From Flammulina velutipes (lineage: Eukaryota > Basidiomycota > Agaricomycetes > Agaricales > Physalacriaceae), in contig CM022374.1 of NCBI GenBank assembly GCA_011800155.1, positions 1,860,001-1,924,000 of the forward strand: a stretch of DNA of 64,000 nt, read 5' to 3'. Under the pieces are notes generated by a model. The model saw only the letters and a list, made by a program, of their open reading frames with translations. It had not been told where the DNA came from and ran no database searches. The position numbers and the translations under genes are program-made. Every line of letters starts with the position of its first letter. Within the stretch, counting starts at the first letter, position 1. This document shows, piece after piece, positions 46,193 to 57,573 of the stretch.

Positions 46193-47435
46193 TCAGCCTA
46201 TCCAGGCCGTCATTGCTAACTGGTCGTCCTGAGGCAACCAATCATCCCAATCACCCCCAACCTCTCGCCGGATATCTGCCAGCTCCCGCTGCCATCTCTG
46301 CTCTGAAGGAATCCACCACGGCGTCGGATAATGTGCTGTCATGTGGGACATAATTGCACAGTAATGCGCTGCAATTACTAAAGCGCGGGGCCTTCGCGCC
46401 CAAAGCAACATCCAAAACTGGTACGGCACGTCCATATACCACGCGACATGCTGTGCGTCGAAATGGGGGTTTGACAAAATCAATGCTGCTCTTCTCGTCG
46501 AGTCAACGGCCCCTGCGTAGACTTGGGAGACATCGGGATCCAAAACTTCTTGTGAGTCTGGTGCGCCAGAAGTGGGAAGATGAATGACGGATAGGTAGTC
46601 AGGGAAAGGATACGATGCGATGTTGAGTTCTTGGTTTACATAGTGGAGGTGTCTGTCAGCCAGATATAGCATCAGTGGTCCTATAGGTCCCTTGACGTAT
46701 TGCGACCACTTTTTGGCTACTTTTTGAGGGCTTATGTGCATTCGGAAGAGAGAAATCCAATCCGGGCTCAGTAAGGATTTCGTGGTTGAGAGGGAGTAAA
46801 TGACCAGAATATGATGGGTGAGGAAGCTAATGCCGAGACTATCTGGTTCCGGTGATGCATCAAGTACAGCCATAAAAGCACGCCGTGCGTTGTCGAAATG
46901 GGACGCTGCCGCATATGAGTACTTCAAGGAGAGCGTCTGTTCGGAGTGAGATTGAGAGAGTTGTGCGGCTGAGATGGCAAGGATGGCATGGGCAAGGAAA
47001 TGCGCCTGGGAAGAGAAAGCGAGGGATGGTACGACTGTTTTCCAGACTTCGACGACATCCGGGTGAAAGCCATGGGAGAAGCATGTGGTGTTGGTATAGT
47101 GGTGCATAAGCTCCAATGTGGACAAGTCCAAAGGGATAGTCGACGCCCCATGCGTCGTCAGGGACTGTCCAAGGGTATCATAGACGGGGGCGGTGGTTTG
47201 TACACCAGGGGACGCCACAGAAGAGGAAGAGCTGGAGGCTGGAGACTCGTCCCAGATACAGTCAACACCCCGCTTGAAGCAATTCTCACAGGTAGGGGAT
47301 TCTTCGTCGCACTGAACGTCGTTGTCATGATTGACCGAGCTTAAAGTGTAAATGATTCCACCGTACCTTCACCCTACGAGTTCGACATGTCTTGCACCCA
47401 GTCCTCGTTTTTTTATGAGCTCGCTTTACGCGCAT
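46193..47435 (-). CDS. UPC2-like Zn2Cys6 transcription factor (copy 2)
   Basis: Exons 47367-47435 and 46193-47311 (55-nt intron in the zinc cluster, phase 0) give 395 aa. Cluster cysteines at 14, 17, 24, 31, 34 and 41. The regulatory domain shares long stretches with copy 1, e.g. TIPLDLSTLELMHHYTN, HTPWW-type segment YPTPWWIPSEQRWQ and RRPRALVIAAHYCAI. The two genes are clearly paralogs on the same strand 18 kb apart. Same likely role as copy 1; copy 2 ends about 14 residues sooner. Divergent from the Mgr3-like gene. Confidence 0.9.
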
Positions 47436-47858
47436 GATGCAGTAAATAGTCAAGGTAGATGCTGGGAGATGGTGGGAAGTAAATGAACCGGACCGGATGC
47501 TGCTGCGGACATCCTGCTGGTAAGTACCCCTATGCGCGGGTTAGGCGCTAAGCTTCTAAACTTGGAATGGTGTCCAGCATTCTGATAAGTAATTTTATCA
47601 AGGTTGAAACGACGAAGGTTGAGGTTGACCTGTGGATGACCGTAAGCTGACCGACTGCCGCGCCGATCAAAATATTTTCAATGCAAATACTACAGTAGTA
47701 GCCGCCATAGTGGGTCTTCGTATATAGCGGGGAGTTGGATATTGTTCACAGCGAAGAAGGTGTCATATATTGCAGTTGTCGTAATTCAAGTAGTCCACGG
47801 TTGAGGTCAGAGAAAGAGAAAGCACGTGGCCGTGCTAATTTTGTTTTCTCCCCCCATC
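47436..47858. other. intergenic, divergent promoter region
   Basis: About 420 bp between the second Zn2Cys6 gene (minus) and the TPR protein gene (plus). No gene seen. Confidence 0.5.
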
Positions 47859-49264
47859 ATGTTCACCCGACGCGCTCAAAAAGCTGGAGAGTTAGTCTGC
47901 CGCGCCAAAAGACTACCAACGCCGTCAACTCGGCCGAGAACACTTGCAACAGCACGTAGGGCATATTCCACAGCGCCCGCGGCTTCAAGCAAAGCTAGCC
48001 GTTTTTCACCACTATTCACCGGCCTGCTATTTGTCGGTATCGGCTCAACAGCATATGGCCTGCACGTACCATTCCTCCCAGTAATATACTCTATAGCTTA
48101 CCTTACGCAGATGGGAGCTCTACTCTTTCTCGACTATATGGCCGACAGAAATACGGCAGGACCTCCGGGATGCAGTTACGGCAAAGCAGAAGAATGACTT
48201 TGAGCTCAGCGCACGCTTCTTCTATCGGTGCGTGCTTTATATTATTCTCCTTTACTTGATCTAATTTATGGACTGTAGGGCATGGTCTGCAGCCAAGTTA
48301 TTACCCGTTGAAGTGTACAAAGATGAACCCTACCTAAAACTCACTGGTATCGCTTGCGCGCTGGGTGATGCTCTAGAGAAAAATAACCAACGGGACCAAG
48401 CATACGAGGTTTATGAAGAAGCCCTGCAAATTATAAAGGACGCCAAAAACCTAACCGGCGAGGAGCGACTACGTGCCGTGGCCATCTCCAGTAAAATTGG
48501 CGAGCTCGCCGAGGAATTGAAAAAGCCTCAGGAGCAGGAAGAGAAGGCGTTGGCATGGGCTGTCGAGGAGGTCGTACGGCTGGTTAAGGAGGCCAACGCT
48601 GGTGAAATAGATCCCCAAGCCGAATCCTCATCGGACACCCAAACCTCGCTCGCTGAGCTCGAACTGCCTCCTTGGGTCTCCAAAACAGACGTTGGCGCAC
48701 CTCTAGAGTCCCTTGCAATATTTTACAAGCGCATTGGTAAACTAGAGTAGGTTATATCTCGCGACTTTCTGGAGTTATCGCTGACCTATCATCGGTAGAC
48801 TTGCCTTGCCGCTCTATCTTCAAGCAATATCCATCCTCATCCCTCCACCACCGAAAGAAGGCCCTCCAGAGGACCAGTGTCGTGGCGCTCAGATGATGGG
48901 AAACTTATCCGAGCTTATATTGCTCATGCCAGGTAAACCGGGCCCGGATAGACTGCACCAGGCCGAGTCGTGGGCAAAGCAGGCTTTGCTGACTGTCCAG
49001 AAAATGCGGAAACAGCACGAGATGGTTCCCATGTGTGAGATTGCCTACGCGGCGGCGCTATTCAACGTTGGGATGATGCGGGAGGTGAGTCATGTTTCCT
49101 GTGGCTCTGTTGTGTTGGCTAAAAATATTATGTAGCTTTCGGGCGACAAGGATATGGCAAGAAAGTGTTACGTGAAGGGTATACAACATTCGAAGACGAT
49201 AGGTATGCAGCAGGGCGTAGAAGCAGGAGAGGCGGGATTGCAGCGGTTAGGGAGCGTAAACTAA
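47859..49264 (+). CDS. mitochondrial TPR protein, Mgr3-like
   Basis: Five exons (47859-48065, 48118-48227, 48279-48746, 48799-49084, 49136-49264; 1200 nt) give 399 aa. N-terminus is Arg-rich and lacks acids (MFTRRAQKAGELVCRAKR), fitting a mitochondrial presequence, followed by one membrane helix FTGLLFVGIGSTAYGL. Then IWPTEIRQDLRDAV, AKQKNDFELSARFFYRAWSA and further TPR helices (YEVYEEALQIIKDAK, DMARKCYVKGIQHSK). This layout matches fungal Mgr3 adaptors of the inner-membrane i-AAA protease Yme1. The substrate-adaptor role is inferred from the family. Confidence 0.8.
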
Positions 49265-49407
49265 TGGTATTGGCTAATGATTATAGATACACTACTCTTC
49301 AGGAAAATAACACGACGCGTCTATTGCACGTACCATCATGAAGAAGACATTCTGTGAAATAGAGCAGACACACGAATATAGCAACTCCGGGTAGACTACT
49401 TACCACC

Positions 49408-51171
49408 ATGAACATTCCGGTCGTAGCAAACCTGCTCGGAATGAACCCTCTAATGACTCCCGAACAGGTGGGCACACTTCGCAATCTTCTCCAGTCCGAA
49501 GAGCAGGTCCTCTCCCGCCTGAATGCTGAAATCCAAGAATCATCGCTGTTGCTCGAGAAATTGGCACGACGTCGAGATACACTGTACCATTCTCTGACAG
49601 GCAGGTCCCCCACACAGACTGAGAACCTCAAGGCCGATATTCTACGGAGGGAACAAGAGCTAGAGCATCTGGAGGCAGAGAGACGGGCCCTTGAAAATTA
49701 CCTCGCATATGTGCGCCGGGAAAGCCCCCTTGACCCGGACCATATTAGCAGGACGGAACACCTGCTTGCCACGCACGATGGCCGAATAGCAGACGCGCAG
49801 GCTGCACTCGACGCCCAGCGAAATATCCTTTCGCCTATTCGTCACATTCCCGTAGAGGTTTTGACTGAAATATTTCAATGGTGCTTGGACGTCGGGCAAG
49901 ACTACCACGAAGTCGTTCCTTTTAAAGGCCAGCTACTTCTCACTGCCGTGTGCAGCAACTGGAGAAAGCTGGCACTGTCCACACCCAGTCTGTGGGCATC
50001 CATCTCCATCCAAATATCACTCAAGAAGTGTCACCCGTCTCCCGACCTTATCCAGCTCTGGATCCAACGGTCGTCCCTCCATCCCCTCTCTTTCTCCATC
50101 CAGGAAGAACTACAACTCGAGGAGTTCGCCGACAGTCCATCGGAAATATCATGTAGGACTATCCTCCGGCTCTTCGTACCTGCATACGAGCGTTGGGCGA
50201 GCGTTGAGCTGATTTTGGAGGACTGGCGTATGGCCACGGGATTAGAGATGCTCCCCAAAGACGCTGTTCTATCCTCGTTATCTATTCTCTGTCTCCACAA
50301 GGACTTCTGGGTGGGCGACGAGGAACGGCAGCTGCGCCAAATCCTATCTTCCCCGAAACTACGCGACTTTACATGGTATGCTCGCCGCGCGCCCATGCAA
50401 CCTCTCGATATAATAAATACCAAGCAGCTCACTCGAATATGTATAGCGAGACCTGTAACCGAGGAGGAATACTTTGACATTTTGACGAGGTGTCCTGTTC
50501 TTGAATCGGCGGACATCTTTATCAATGTCCAGCTCACCGGACAAGAAGTGGGCAATTCCTCCGAGAAACTTATCCATCTCCCTCACTTGACAACACTATA
50601 TCTCACCGCTGACACAACCGTTGCGCCCCTCCTACACCGCATCGTCGCACCATCTCTCATTTCTCTGCGCATCACCCGCCTTGACGAGTTCTTCCTTGTC
50701 GACCAGGCGAGTACCATATCGTTCTGGAATCAAGCAGAGATCTTTGCGCTTTGGAGCCGGTCCAAATTCAGACTGAAGACGCTGGATCTTCGAGATACAG
50801 AGATGACGGGTAGAGACGTTTTGCATGTATTGGGCCTCTGCAGTGATTCGTTGGAGAACCTCCACCTCACCAACGAGCGCTCAAAGACATGTTGTGTGAA
50901 CGACGAAGTGTTGGAGGCTCTGACGCCTGGCAGGGACGGGGCTGGGGAGTACTTGTGTCCTCAATTGGGTACGTTGAAGCTGTGGCGATGTGTGGCATCG
51001 ACGGATGGCGTGTTGTCGGATATGATTATGAGAAGGCGGGACCCTTCAGTTGTGGAGAAGGTGCTTCGGGTTATCCTCGTACTTCTGCCGACCGAGCACG
51101 CCCAGCCTTTCGATGGGCATAGACTGAAGCATATGCATAGTTTGCACTCAGGAATAACACTTTTAGGTTAA
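49408..51171 (+). CDS. F-box protein with N-terminal coiled coil, 587 aa
   Basis: Intronless ORF ATG 49408 to TAA 51171. Residues about 20-95 are coiled coil (LQSEEQVLSRLNAEIQESSL), then an F-box reading SPIRHIPVEVLTEIFQWCLD and LTAVCSNWRKLALSTPSLWA, then an LRR-like solenoid to the end. F-box proteins recruit substrates to SCF ubiquitin ligases. This coiled coil plus F-box build is greatly expanded in Agaricomycetes, and individual targets are unknown. Confidence 0.9.
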   Translation: MNIPVVANLLGMNPLMTPEQVGTLRNLLQSEEQVLSRLNAEIQESSLLLEKLARRRDTLYHSLTGRSPTQTENLKADILRREQELEHLEAERRALENYLAYVRRESPLDPDHISRTEHLLATHDGRIADAQAALDAQRNILSPIRHIPVEVLTEIFQWCLDVGQDYHEVVPFKGQLLLTAVCSNWRKLALSTPSLWASISIQISLKKCHPSPDLIQLWIQRSSLHPLSFSIQEELQLEEFADSPSEISCRTILRLFVPAYERWASVELILEDWRMATGLEMLPKDAVLSSLSILCLHKDFWVGDEERQLRQILSSPKLRDFTWYARRAPMQPLDIINTKQLTRICIARPVTEEEYFDILTRCPVLESADIFINVQLTGQEVGNSSEKLIHLPHLTTLYLTADTTVAPLLHRIVAPSLISLRITRLDEFFLVDQASTISFWNQAEIFALWSRSKFRLKTLDLRDTEMTGRDVLHVLGLCSDSLENLHLTNERSKTCCVNDEVLEALTPGRDGAGEYLCPQLGTLKLWRCVASTDGVLSDMIMRRRDPSVVEKVLRVILVLLPTEHAQPFDGHRLKHMHSLHSGITLLG

Positions 51172-51291
51172 TATCTAGGCTATGCAATTTATTATACAAT
51201 GCGTGGCGGAAAATGGCGGAAATGTGACGACGCGTGACTATCTGTCACTTACGCCTCTTCTTCGGACGCGTCCATGTAGACTGGCCTTATC

Positions 51292-52626
51292 ATGTCTTCC
51301 ACTATGCTCTATCGTTTCTTCATCACCCTCCAGCTCTGTGGCGCAATTGGAATGGCCGTAATTCTTCTCTCAGCAATCTTCTCGCCAATAATCAAGCGGT
51401 GCTCGACCTGGTATACTTTCTGCGCTTCCTGGATCATATCTTGCATCTCGTACTCTCTCCTCTTCTTCGCCGGCGGACGCGACCAACTGTATCATCCCAA
51501 TAAATCTCTCTGTATCACTCAAGCATCTCTCATTTATTCTGTACCAATTCTGTGAGGTGTTTCATCGTTCTGTTACTCGCGTTAGCTCATCGATATTAAG
51601 AACGTCTTTAACGACACTGGCACTCCTCGTTCACGTAAGAATGATATGTACTCTTTACCGCGCGAAGCTCATTCGAACCAGAGCTGGTATAACGTTCATT
51701 TCGGTATCTCTCGACCACCGCTGGAAACCAATCGCAAAATCATGATCGTCGTACGTCCTTCAAGGCTCGCTTAGACTCAGAAAGTCTCACTCTACCTTGG
51801 AGTTTCTCCTCGCTCCTTTCGTTGTCTGGTTTCTTGTATTTGTTTCCTTTCTAGGCGTACGTGACAACCCGCCCATGTTCTGCCATCCCTTTCGCTGACC
51901 TCTTGCAGTTCGGATTCGCGAACTCTTCGCTCGTCGCGTATCTCGGAAACACGCCTTATTGCATAATCAACTCTAACATGCCGTTCGTCGCGTAGTAACC
52001 CTTTTTTTGCCTCGTCTCTGACATTGGATACCTAGTCCGATAATCACTTCCTTATTCGTCATCATCATCTGCTGCTCTATGCTTCCCATCCAAGGTGGGT
52101 CTCGAATTTGCCTACATATCAGCTCCTACTGAGGTCAACCAGCGTCTCTCGGACTCTCGCTGTACAAAAACATGTATACGAATGATTGTAACAACAGGAT
52201 CTCCGTCCCGACTTTGAAAGTTGTCATCCGTGTGATGATCTTCAGCCTACTGACGCTCGTTGCTTTTGGGTAAGCGTAACCATCCCTTCAATATTCAATG
52301 AACTGAACACGCTTAGCGAGGGCTGCGCTCACATATTCTCAGTCGCTCCCGGCGAAGTCGTCGATATCATCATGGCCTGGCGTACGCCCTTCCTCTCAAT
52401 TGACACCTTCCAAAAAGGCTAACCCTCTGAAAGTCCCCGTCTCTGGTGTGCTGATCTTCGGGATCCAGCGAGTAAGTTCAAGCCAGCCAATGGGCGAATA
52501 GAGAAGCAGGCTAACCACCATGTGCAGGATATCCTCAAGACCTGGGCGCGCCTTCCCAAAAGTCACATTTCTCGTGATAGGAAAGATTCGACATTGCCTG
52601 CATTGATACCTGATAGCTCTCCTTGA
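51292..52626 (+). CDS. GPCR-like seven-helix membrane protein
   Basis: Ten exons (51292-51551, 51601-51634, 51682-51750, 51803-51856, 51909-51991, 52036-52094, 52143-52269, 52317-52381, 52434-52471, 52528-52626; 888 nt) give 295 aa. Seven hydrophobic segments: FFITLQLCGAIGMAVILLSA, FCASWIISCISYSLLFFAG, LTTLALLVHSWYNVHF, FLLAPFVVWFLVFVSFLG, IITSLFVIIICCSMLPIQA, IRVMIFSLLTLVAFGE and VVDIIMAWLPVSGVLIFG. The short C-terminal tail is basic. An Agaricomycete-specific receptor-like family distinct from the tandem pair at 40-43 kb. Ligand unknown; signalling role is inference. A G-alpha gene lies 0.7 kb downstream on the other strand. Confidence 0.82.
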
Positions 52627-53353
52627 TCCCTCTCCTGGACTATGGCTTGTCTTTTCTCTCTCGCTCTCTACTGTTATACTTTGAATTATGATATCCTCTC
52701 GCTCGTCGCTGAATTCTGGACTCGTACGTGTACCTATCGCAATTTAATTTGAGATTACTGTATCATCCATCATCTTTGTACTTTATCTGGGCTTCGAATG
52801 ATCAACAGTCAAATTTCCGCGCGCCACAATTGGGAATGCACAAGGCATCTCTCCGGGGACGTGGTTGATGGATCAGCACTCTGATGGCGACACGGAATCA
52901 CTAAATCATCTCAAATTGCTTTAAACAATACGAGGCGATTGAAGTGCTTAATCTTATATAGCTATCAAAGGTTTGATCAATATCAGAGCAGCTGAACACG
53001 TCTTCCTTCGCGCGTCTTGATTCAGCGCTCCGGGGTAGACCGTGCTCCAATCATAGAGAAGGTTCCATGTGCTTTCGCACCACCCGCACTAGTCGGAAAT
53101 AATACATAGACAATAATGACATTGATCTGGGGAACGATTCGTGCGTGGATAAAGTAACATGTAGCGGGGAAGTACATACAAGGATGCGTTGCGAGCTCGA
53201 CTCGATAGTACAGTGGAAGAAAACATTAACACGACGGTAGCAGTACAATAACACGGCGGTTCGTTCAAAGGGGAACGCATTACTAAAACAACATAGACAG
53301 AAATCGAACCAGACATGAAGGATGCGATAGCAGGTTCAGAACAGGCAGGGTCG
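52627..53353. other. intergenic between convergent genes
   Basis: About 730 bp of 3' flanks of the GPCR-like gene and the G-alpha gene. Nothing recognisable. Confidence 0.5.
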
Positions 53354-55230
53354 TTACACAAGAGCAGCATCTTGAAGATAACCACGGAAGATGGAATCCC
53401 GCACTGTCGGTTTGAATTGAGTCCCCAGATCACTGCAAGAAGGCAAGGATTGAGGTACGTACCGTTTCCGATGATTCTTTGCGTAGCTTTGGTATCCTTG
53501 AAATAGTGAATCAGCAGGAAGTTTTACGCAGCGAGGAAACGACATACGACGACACTCGTGAAGTGGGTATATAAAACACGTCGGTTCTCGTTGTTCCTGC
53601 GATGAACCTGGAGGAAATGGGCGCGGAAGTACTGCACGACAGTCTCGTAGTCATTGCTGCGATTCCCGAAAGAGGTGATACTGGCAAAGGCTGGTCAGAA
53701 TGCCTGATACAACGGAGAAAACGAAGATACATACTACTTCTGGACTTTCAATCCAGAGTCTATTTTGGATTTCAGTAAATCGGTCTTGTCTAGAGCGAAA
53801 GGTAAGTGGTGAGTTCGGTTTGGTTGAGAATAATAGCCGACTTACTCAGGAAGAGAACTAGGTGGACGTTTTTGAGCAGGGCGTTCGAGCAAATTTGAGT
53901 GAATAATTGCAAAGAGTCGTCTATGCGGTTCGTGCGAGGGTCTTCCTCGAGGTACTGATGGAATGTTGAGTATCAAGTGGGATCCGATATGTGCAGCTTG
54001 CCTGATCAAACGCGCTAACGGGTGCGACGAATATGATGGCGTTGGCATCATCAAAGTACGGGATCCAAGAGTGCCGCTGTCCACGAGCACCTCCGACGTC
54101 GTAGAGATGCCACGTAACGGATTTCCCATGAATTGTCACGTCAAAAATGTGCTCTGCTACACCCATAGTCTGTATTCGAGCGTGGAGGATGTCATCTGGA
54201 GGGCAAAGTTGAATAAATGCGATAAAATCAGCACAGGTAAACGCACCGGTTGTTGGTATGTAATTCGCAGCAGCAACGCGAGTGATGTGTTGAAGAAAGC
54301 TAGAACGGACGACTTGAATAAGCCGCAACACCCGTGAAACACATGTACTTACAATTCTGCCCACTCATCGAGCTTGAGGCGCCGCTTGTTGATGAGGTTG
54401 CGTACGTTGGGATGATTCCAGAGCTCCTTGATATCGTCCTTGGCGACTTCGAGCATGCGTCCGACCTCTTGGACCAATGGATCCACCTGGATTTCTGTAG
54501 AGTACTGCTTGCGCCCATCTGCGTCGACACCCTTGCGCATCCGACCAAGGCCCTCGAAAGTCCGCGTCTGCCAGCCGCTGCGAACGAAGACACCGCCTTT
54601 GCCTGATCCCGATACGTTGATGCCCCCGCTTAGCCGGTCAGCGAGTTGTGTGTCCATCGACGCCAAAGGAGTGAGACGTCGACGAAGGTTAGCAATACTT
54701 GTGCGCGCTGAGCGAGGGTCAATGTAGCGTTGTGAGCGAGGGCCGTGGCTCTGCAAGGTCGGTGTCGAACGCCCGCTGTAGACACTGGCTCCATCGTCCG
54801 CGCCATCGTCCATGGCCTCGAGAGTAGTGAGGATGTACTGGATGGAATGAACGACGTTGAAGTAGATGACTGTGCGCCACGACGTTCGCTCCTGGTCGAG
54901 TGAATTTGGCTTGTACATGAGCTGGAATTGCTTCTGCAGCGTGGATTTGCCACTCTCGGCTTGTCCGAGCAGTAACAGCTGAAATGCGGTTTAGACGACA
55001 GAAAATGCGCATATATGCGCTGGATTCACCTTGACATCGGCCTTTTTCCTCCGCAGTTGTTCTCGTTCTTGCCTGAGGTCCTCGTCGATGCGTTCAGAGA
55101 TTCGTTTTGCCTCCGCCTCGGACTGGAGACGTGCAAAGCGCTCTGCTTCGGTTTCTCCAGGCGGTGGCTTGAGCGCCTGCGCTATGGGGTCGTCCTGGCT
55201 GTACAGCGATGGGGTCTGTTTGCCCATTGG
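53354..55230 (-). CDS. divergent G-protein alpha subunit
   Basis: Nine exons (55030-55230, 54353-54978, 54247-54299, 54002-54195, 53846-53954, 53735-53789, 53548-53680, 53463-53496, 53354-53403; 1455 nt) give 484 aa. P-loop GQAESGKST at 72-80, switch I RIQTMG at 300-305, NKTD near 395, and a late TSVVDTKATQRIIGN base-contact region. Two departures: switch II reads DVGGARGQR, with Ala330 where canonical G-alpha has the catalytic Gln, and the helical domain has an insertion of about 100 residues rich in Ser, Gly and Arg. A start at 55296 would add 22 residues; 55230 is preferred because it gives MGKQ, with a possible N-myristoylation glycine. Intron 53955-54001 starts with GC (CAG/GCAAGC). Typical G-alpha is about 355 aa. 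Confidence 0.9.
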
Positions 55231-55345
55231 CGACGACGACGACGACGACGGTGATGAAGGTAGGAAGAAAGAAAAGGTCGACCGTCGAAATGCCATGGCA
55301 GATCACGATCAGGATGTGACAGGCGCGTAACTCTGTCACGCCTAA

Positions 55346-56098
55346 ATGGTAAGTGCTAACCATCATCTCCGTTATCACTTCCTTGATGCCCGACAGTCTG
55401 TTACTCTGCATACTTCACATGGCGAGCTAAAGGTGGCGCAAATCTATCCTAGCTCGCGGAATAAACCTCATTTTCGGCCTCTAGATTGAAGTTTTCTGCG
55501 AGGCAGTTCCAAAGACAGCAGAAGTTAGTTTCGAAGCGCGTTGCTCTACGGTTGACAGCTCAACTAGTCTCCTTAGAACTTCCTCGCTCTCTGTGCTTCC
55601 AACTACTATGATGGCTGTATATTTCACCGGAACATAAAAGGCTTCATGGTACAGACTGGCGATCCTACCGGTACTGGCAAAGCAGGCCAAAGCATTTGGG
55701 GAAGCCCCTTCCCAGACGAGCTCCGGTCCACTCTCAAGGCAGGTATCCCCTGTCCTAATCCAACCACTCAACTGACTTGATCAGTTTAATGCTAGGGGAA
55801 TGGTTGCAATGGCAAATTCAGGCCCAGACACCAACAAGTCACAGTTCTTCATAACATACTCCAAGCAGGCCCATCTAGACGGCAAGTACACCATATTTGG
55901 CCGCGTTATTGATGGCGAAGATACTGCGTTGGACGCAATGGAACGCGTCCCAGTCAACAACAAAAACCGACCTCTGAACGAAATTAAACTCGATCATGTA
56001 GGCCAACAATGTCTATTTCTTTGCGCCACTCGCTGACCGCCGCCCTGTAGATCACAATACATGCTAATCCTATTGCTGATGCTGAGCTGCGTAGGTAG
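55346..56098 (+). CDS. PPIL3: peptidyl-prolyl isomerase, PPIL3-type cyclophilin
   Basis: Six exons (55346-55348, 55397-55432, 55485-55523, 55577-55738, 55785-55997, 56051-56098; 501 nt) give 166 aa. The whole cyclophilin-like domain is present: [60 protein letters not shown] and [18 protein letters not shown]. Known role: spliceosome-associated prolyl isomerase. The first coding exon is just the ATG, followed at once by GTAAGT. Intron 55739-55784 begins GC (AAG/GCAGGT); reading a GT donor 4 nt on would give a stop. Convergent with CAP2 and divergent from the G-alpha gene with at most 115 bp between starts. Confidence 0.92.
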
Positions 56099-56244
56099 TA
56101 ACAGGTTCTGCCGCGGGATAGGTGGCGCAGACGATCCGGCAATCTGTCAACTTTTTAACGACGTCTATCATTCGATGGATGGCGCCTGATGTATGACCAC
56201 TATGTACGCTTACAGAAAATACAGTTTGACGGACTGATAAAATG

Positions 56245-57360
56245 CTACCGTTTGATGAACCCAACCAGTTCCTTCTGCAGCTCCCTCTGTCTCCGTGTCT
56301 TTTCCAAATCATCTACACTTCTCAGATCATACACGACATCCCGGGTCTTGCCAAAGTATACCTGTAGAGGGTAAGAAACAAATTCCATCTGTAAAGGACC
56401 CGGTACTTGCCTCTTGCAGGAGATTGCGCATCTTGATTTCCATCTCCTCGACCATTCTGCCGGTGTTAGTGATATGTGAGGAGGGGTCCTGTATGGCCCA
56501 GTCCTGCTCGGTCTATAGAACATAAGCACCGGATGTATCGTCGTAACGTACGACCCACCTGGCGCGTCATGCTTCCACTTAGGCTGACCTCCCCTTCGCG
56601 TGTCCATCCTTCCGGTGCGTTCTTGGCAGCGGTAACCTTGTCGTCCGAGTCGACACCATCGCGAGTGACAAGCTGGAGCATCACCGTCGACGTGAGCTTG
56701 TAGTGAGCATTCCGGCCGCGCTCAGCCGTTTCAAAGACGTGGATCGAGTCCCAGGTGCCAGACGGCTCACTGGGAGACGCGGGGGTCATGACTGTATAAA
56801 GAACCTTAAGCCTCTGTTGATATGAAAGGTACTGGTACATACCTTTCTTCAGGAGAACGACACCGGCGAATCCGCCATCATCCAAATCCCAGAGATATAC
56901 AGAGGATACACCCCCTTCGTAGTACCTATTACCCAAATATCAACCGCAGTTCTGTCCGCTGACGCGTAGAATGCATACATTTCTCGGTAAGTGTCAAACG
57001 CCTCGTTGGCGGAAATCTCTAGCTTCCGGAGCTTGGGGGTAGGCACCGTTCCATCATCTAAAGGCGGATCGTATTCGTTCGACCAAGGAGATCTATACGT
57101 TGCATTTGTTAGCCTTGGATTCTGCGGTACACCTGAACCATAACGTACCGATAGCTCTCGCCATCTCTGTTGTAGTCGCAGGCGAGATATTCCCTGCCCG
57201 TTGCGCGATCCGTTTTGAGCTGAAGCGGTTGGTCGACGCTACCAAGGAGATCATCCGCGTAGTCGGGGCAGATGCTGATCAGTGCATTGACGTTCTCCTC
57301 TGTGCGTGTTGGCGGGAGACGCCGCATAAGATCCAGCATAGAGTCGACGAGGTCAGTCAT
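56245..57360 (-). CDS. CAP2: F-actin-capping protein subunit beta
   Basis: Six exons (57149-57360, 56979-57092, 56843-56925, 56559-56791, 56411-56512, 56245-56361; 861 nt) give 286 aa. Family sequence from [79 protein letters not shown], to [20 protein letters not shown]. Known role: with the alpha subunit caps barbed ends of actin filaments, mainly in cortical patches. Intron 56362-56410 has a GC donor of textbook form (GAG/GCAAGT). Start at the second Met of a longer ORF, which matches the family N-terminus. Confidence 0.94.
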
Positions 57361-57573
57361 CTTGAATGGTCGGGTCAATGGTAGAGACAGCAAGCGGTAG
57401 TGGTAGTACGCTTTCAGCTGGTACAGCCAAGCAAAGACAAATTATGCAGGATACTGAAAGATTGCTCACATCCTCAACGCAAAGCAACTGAATAGTTCAT
57501 ATCTGCCTGCTTTGCAAAGGATTGCCGACATGCAAAACGAATTACTGATTTTTAGAACAAGACTAGAAAAACT

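Noticed and set aside
55228..55250. GAC/GTC triplet run as a microsatellite element
   Set aside because: It is short and lies in or just ahead of the G-alpha coding start as a Ser-coding run; not a separate feature.
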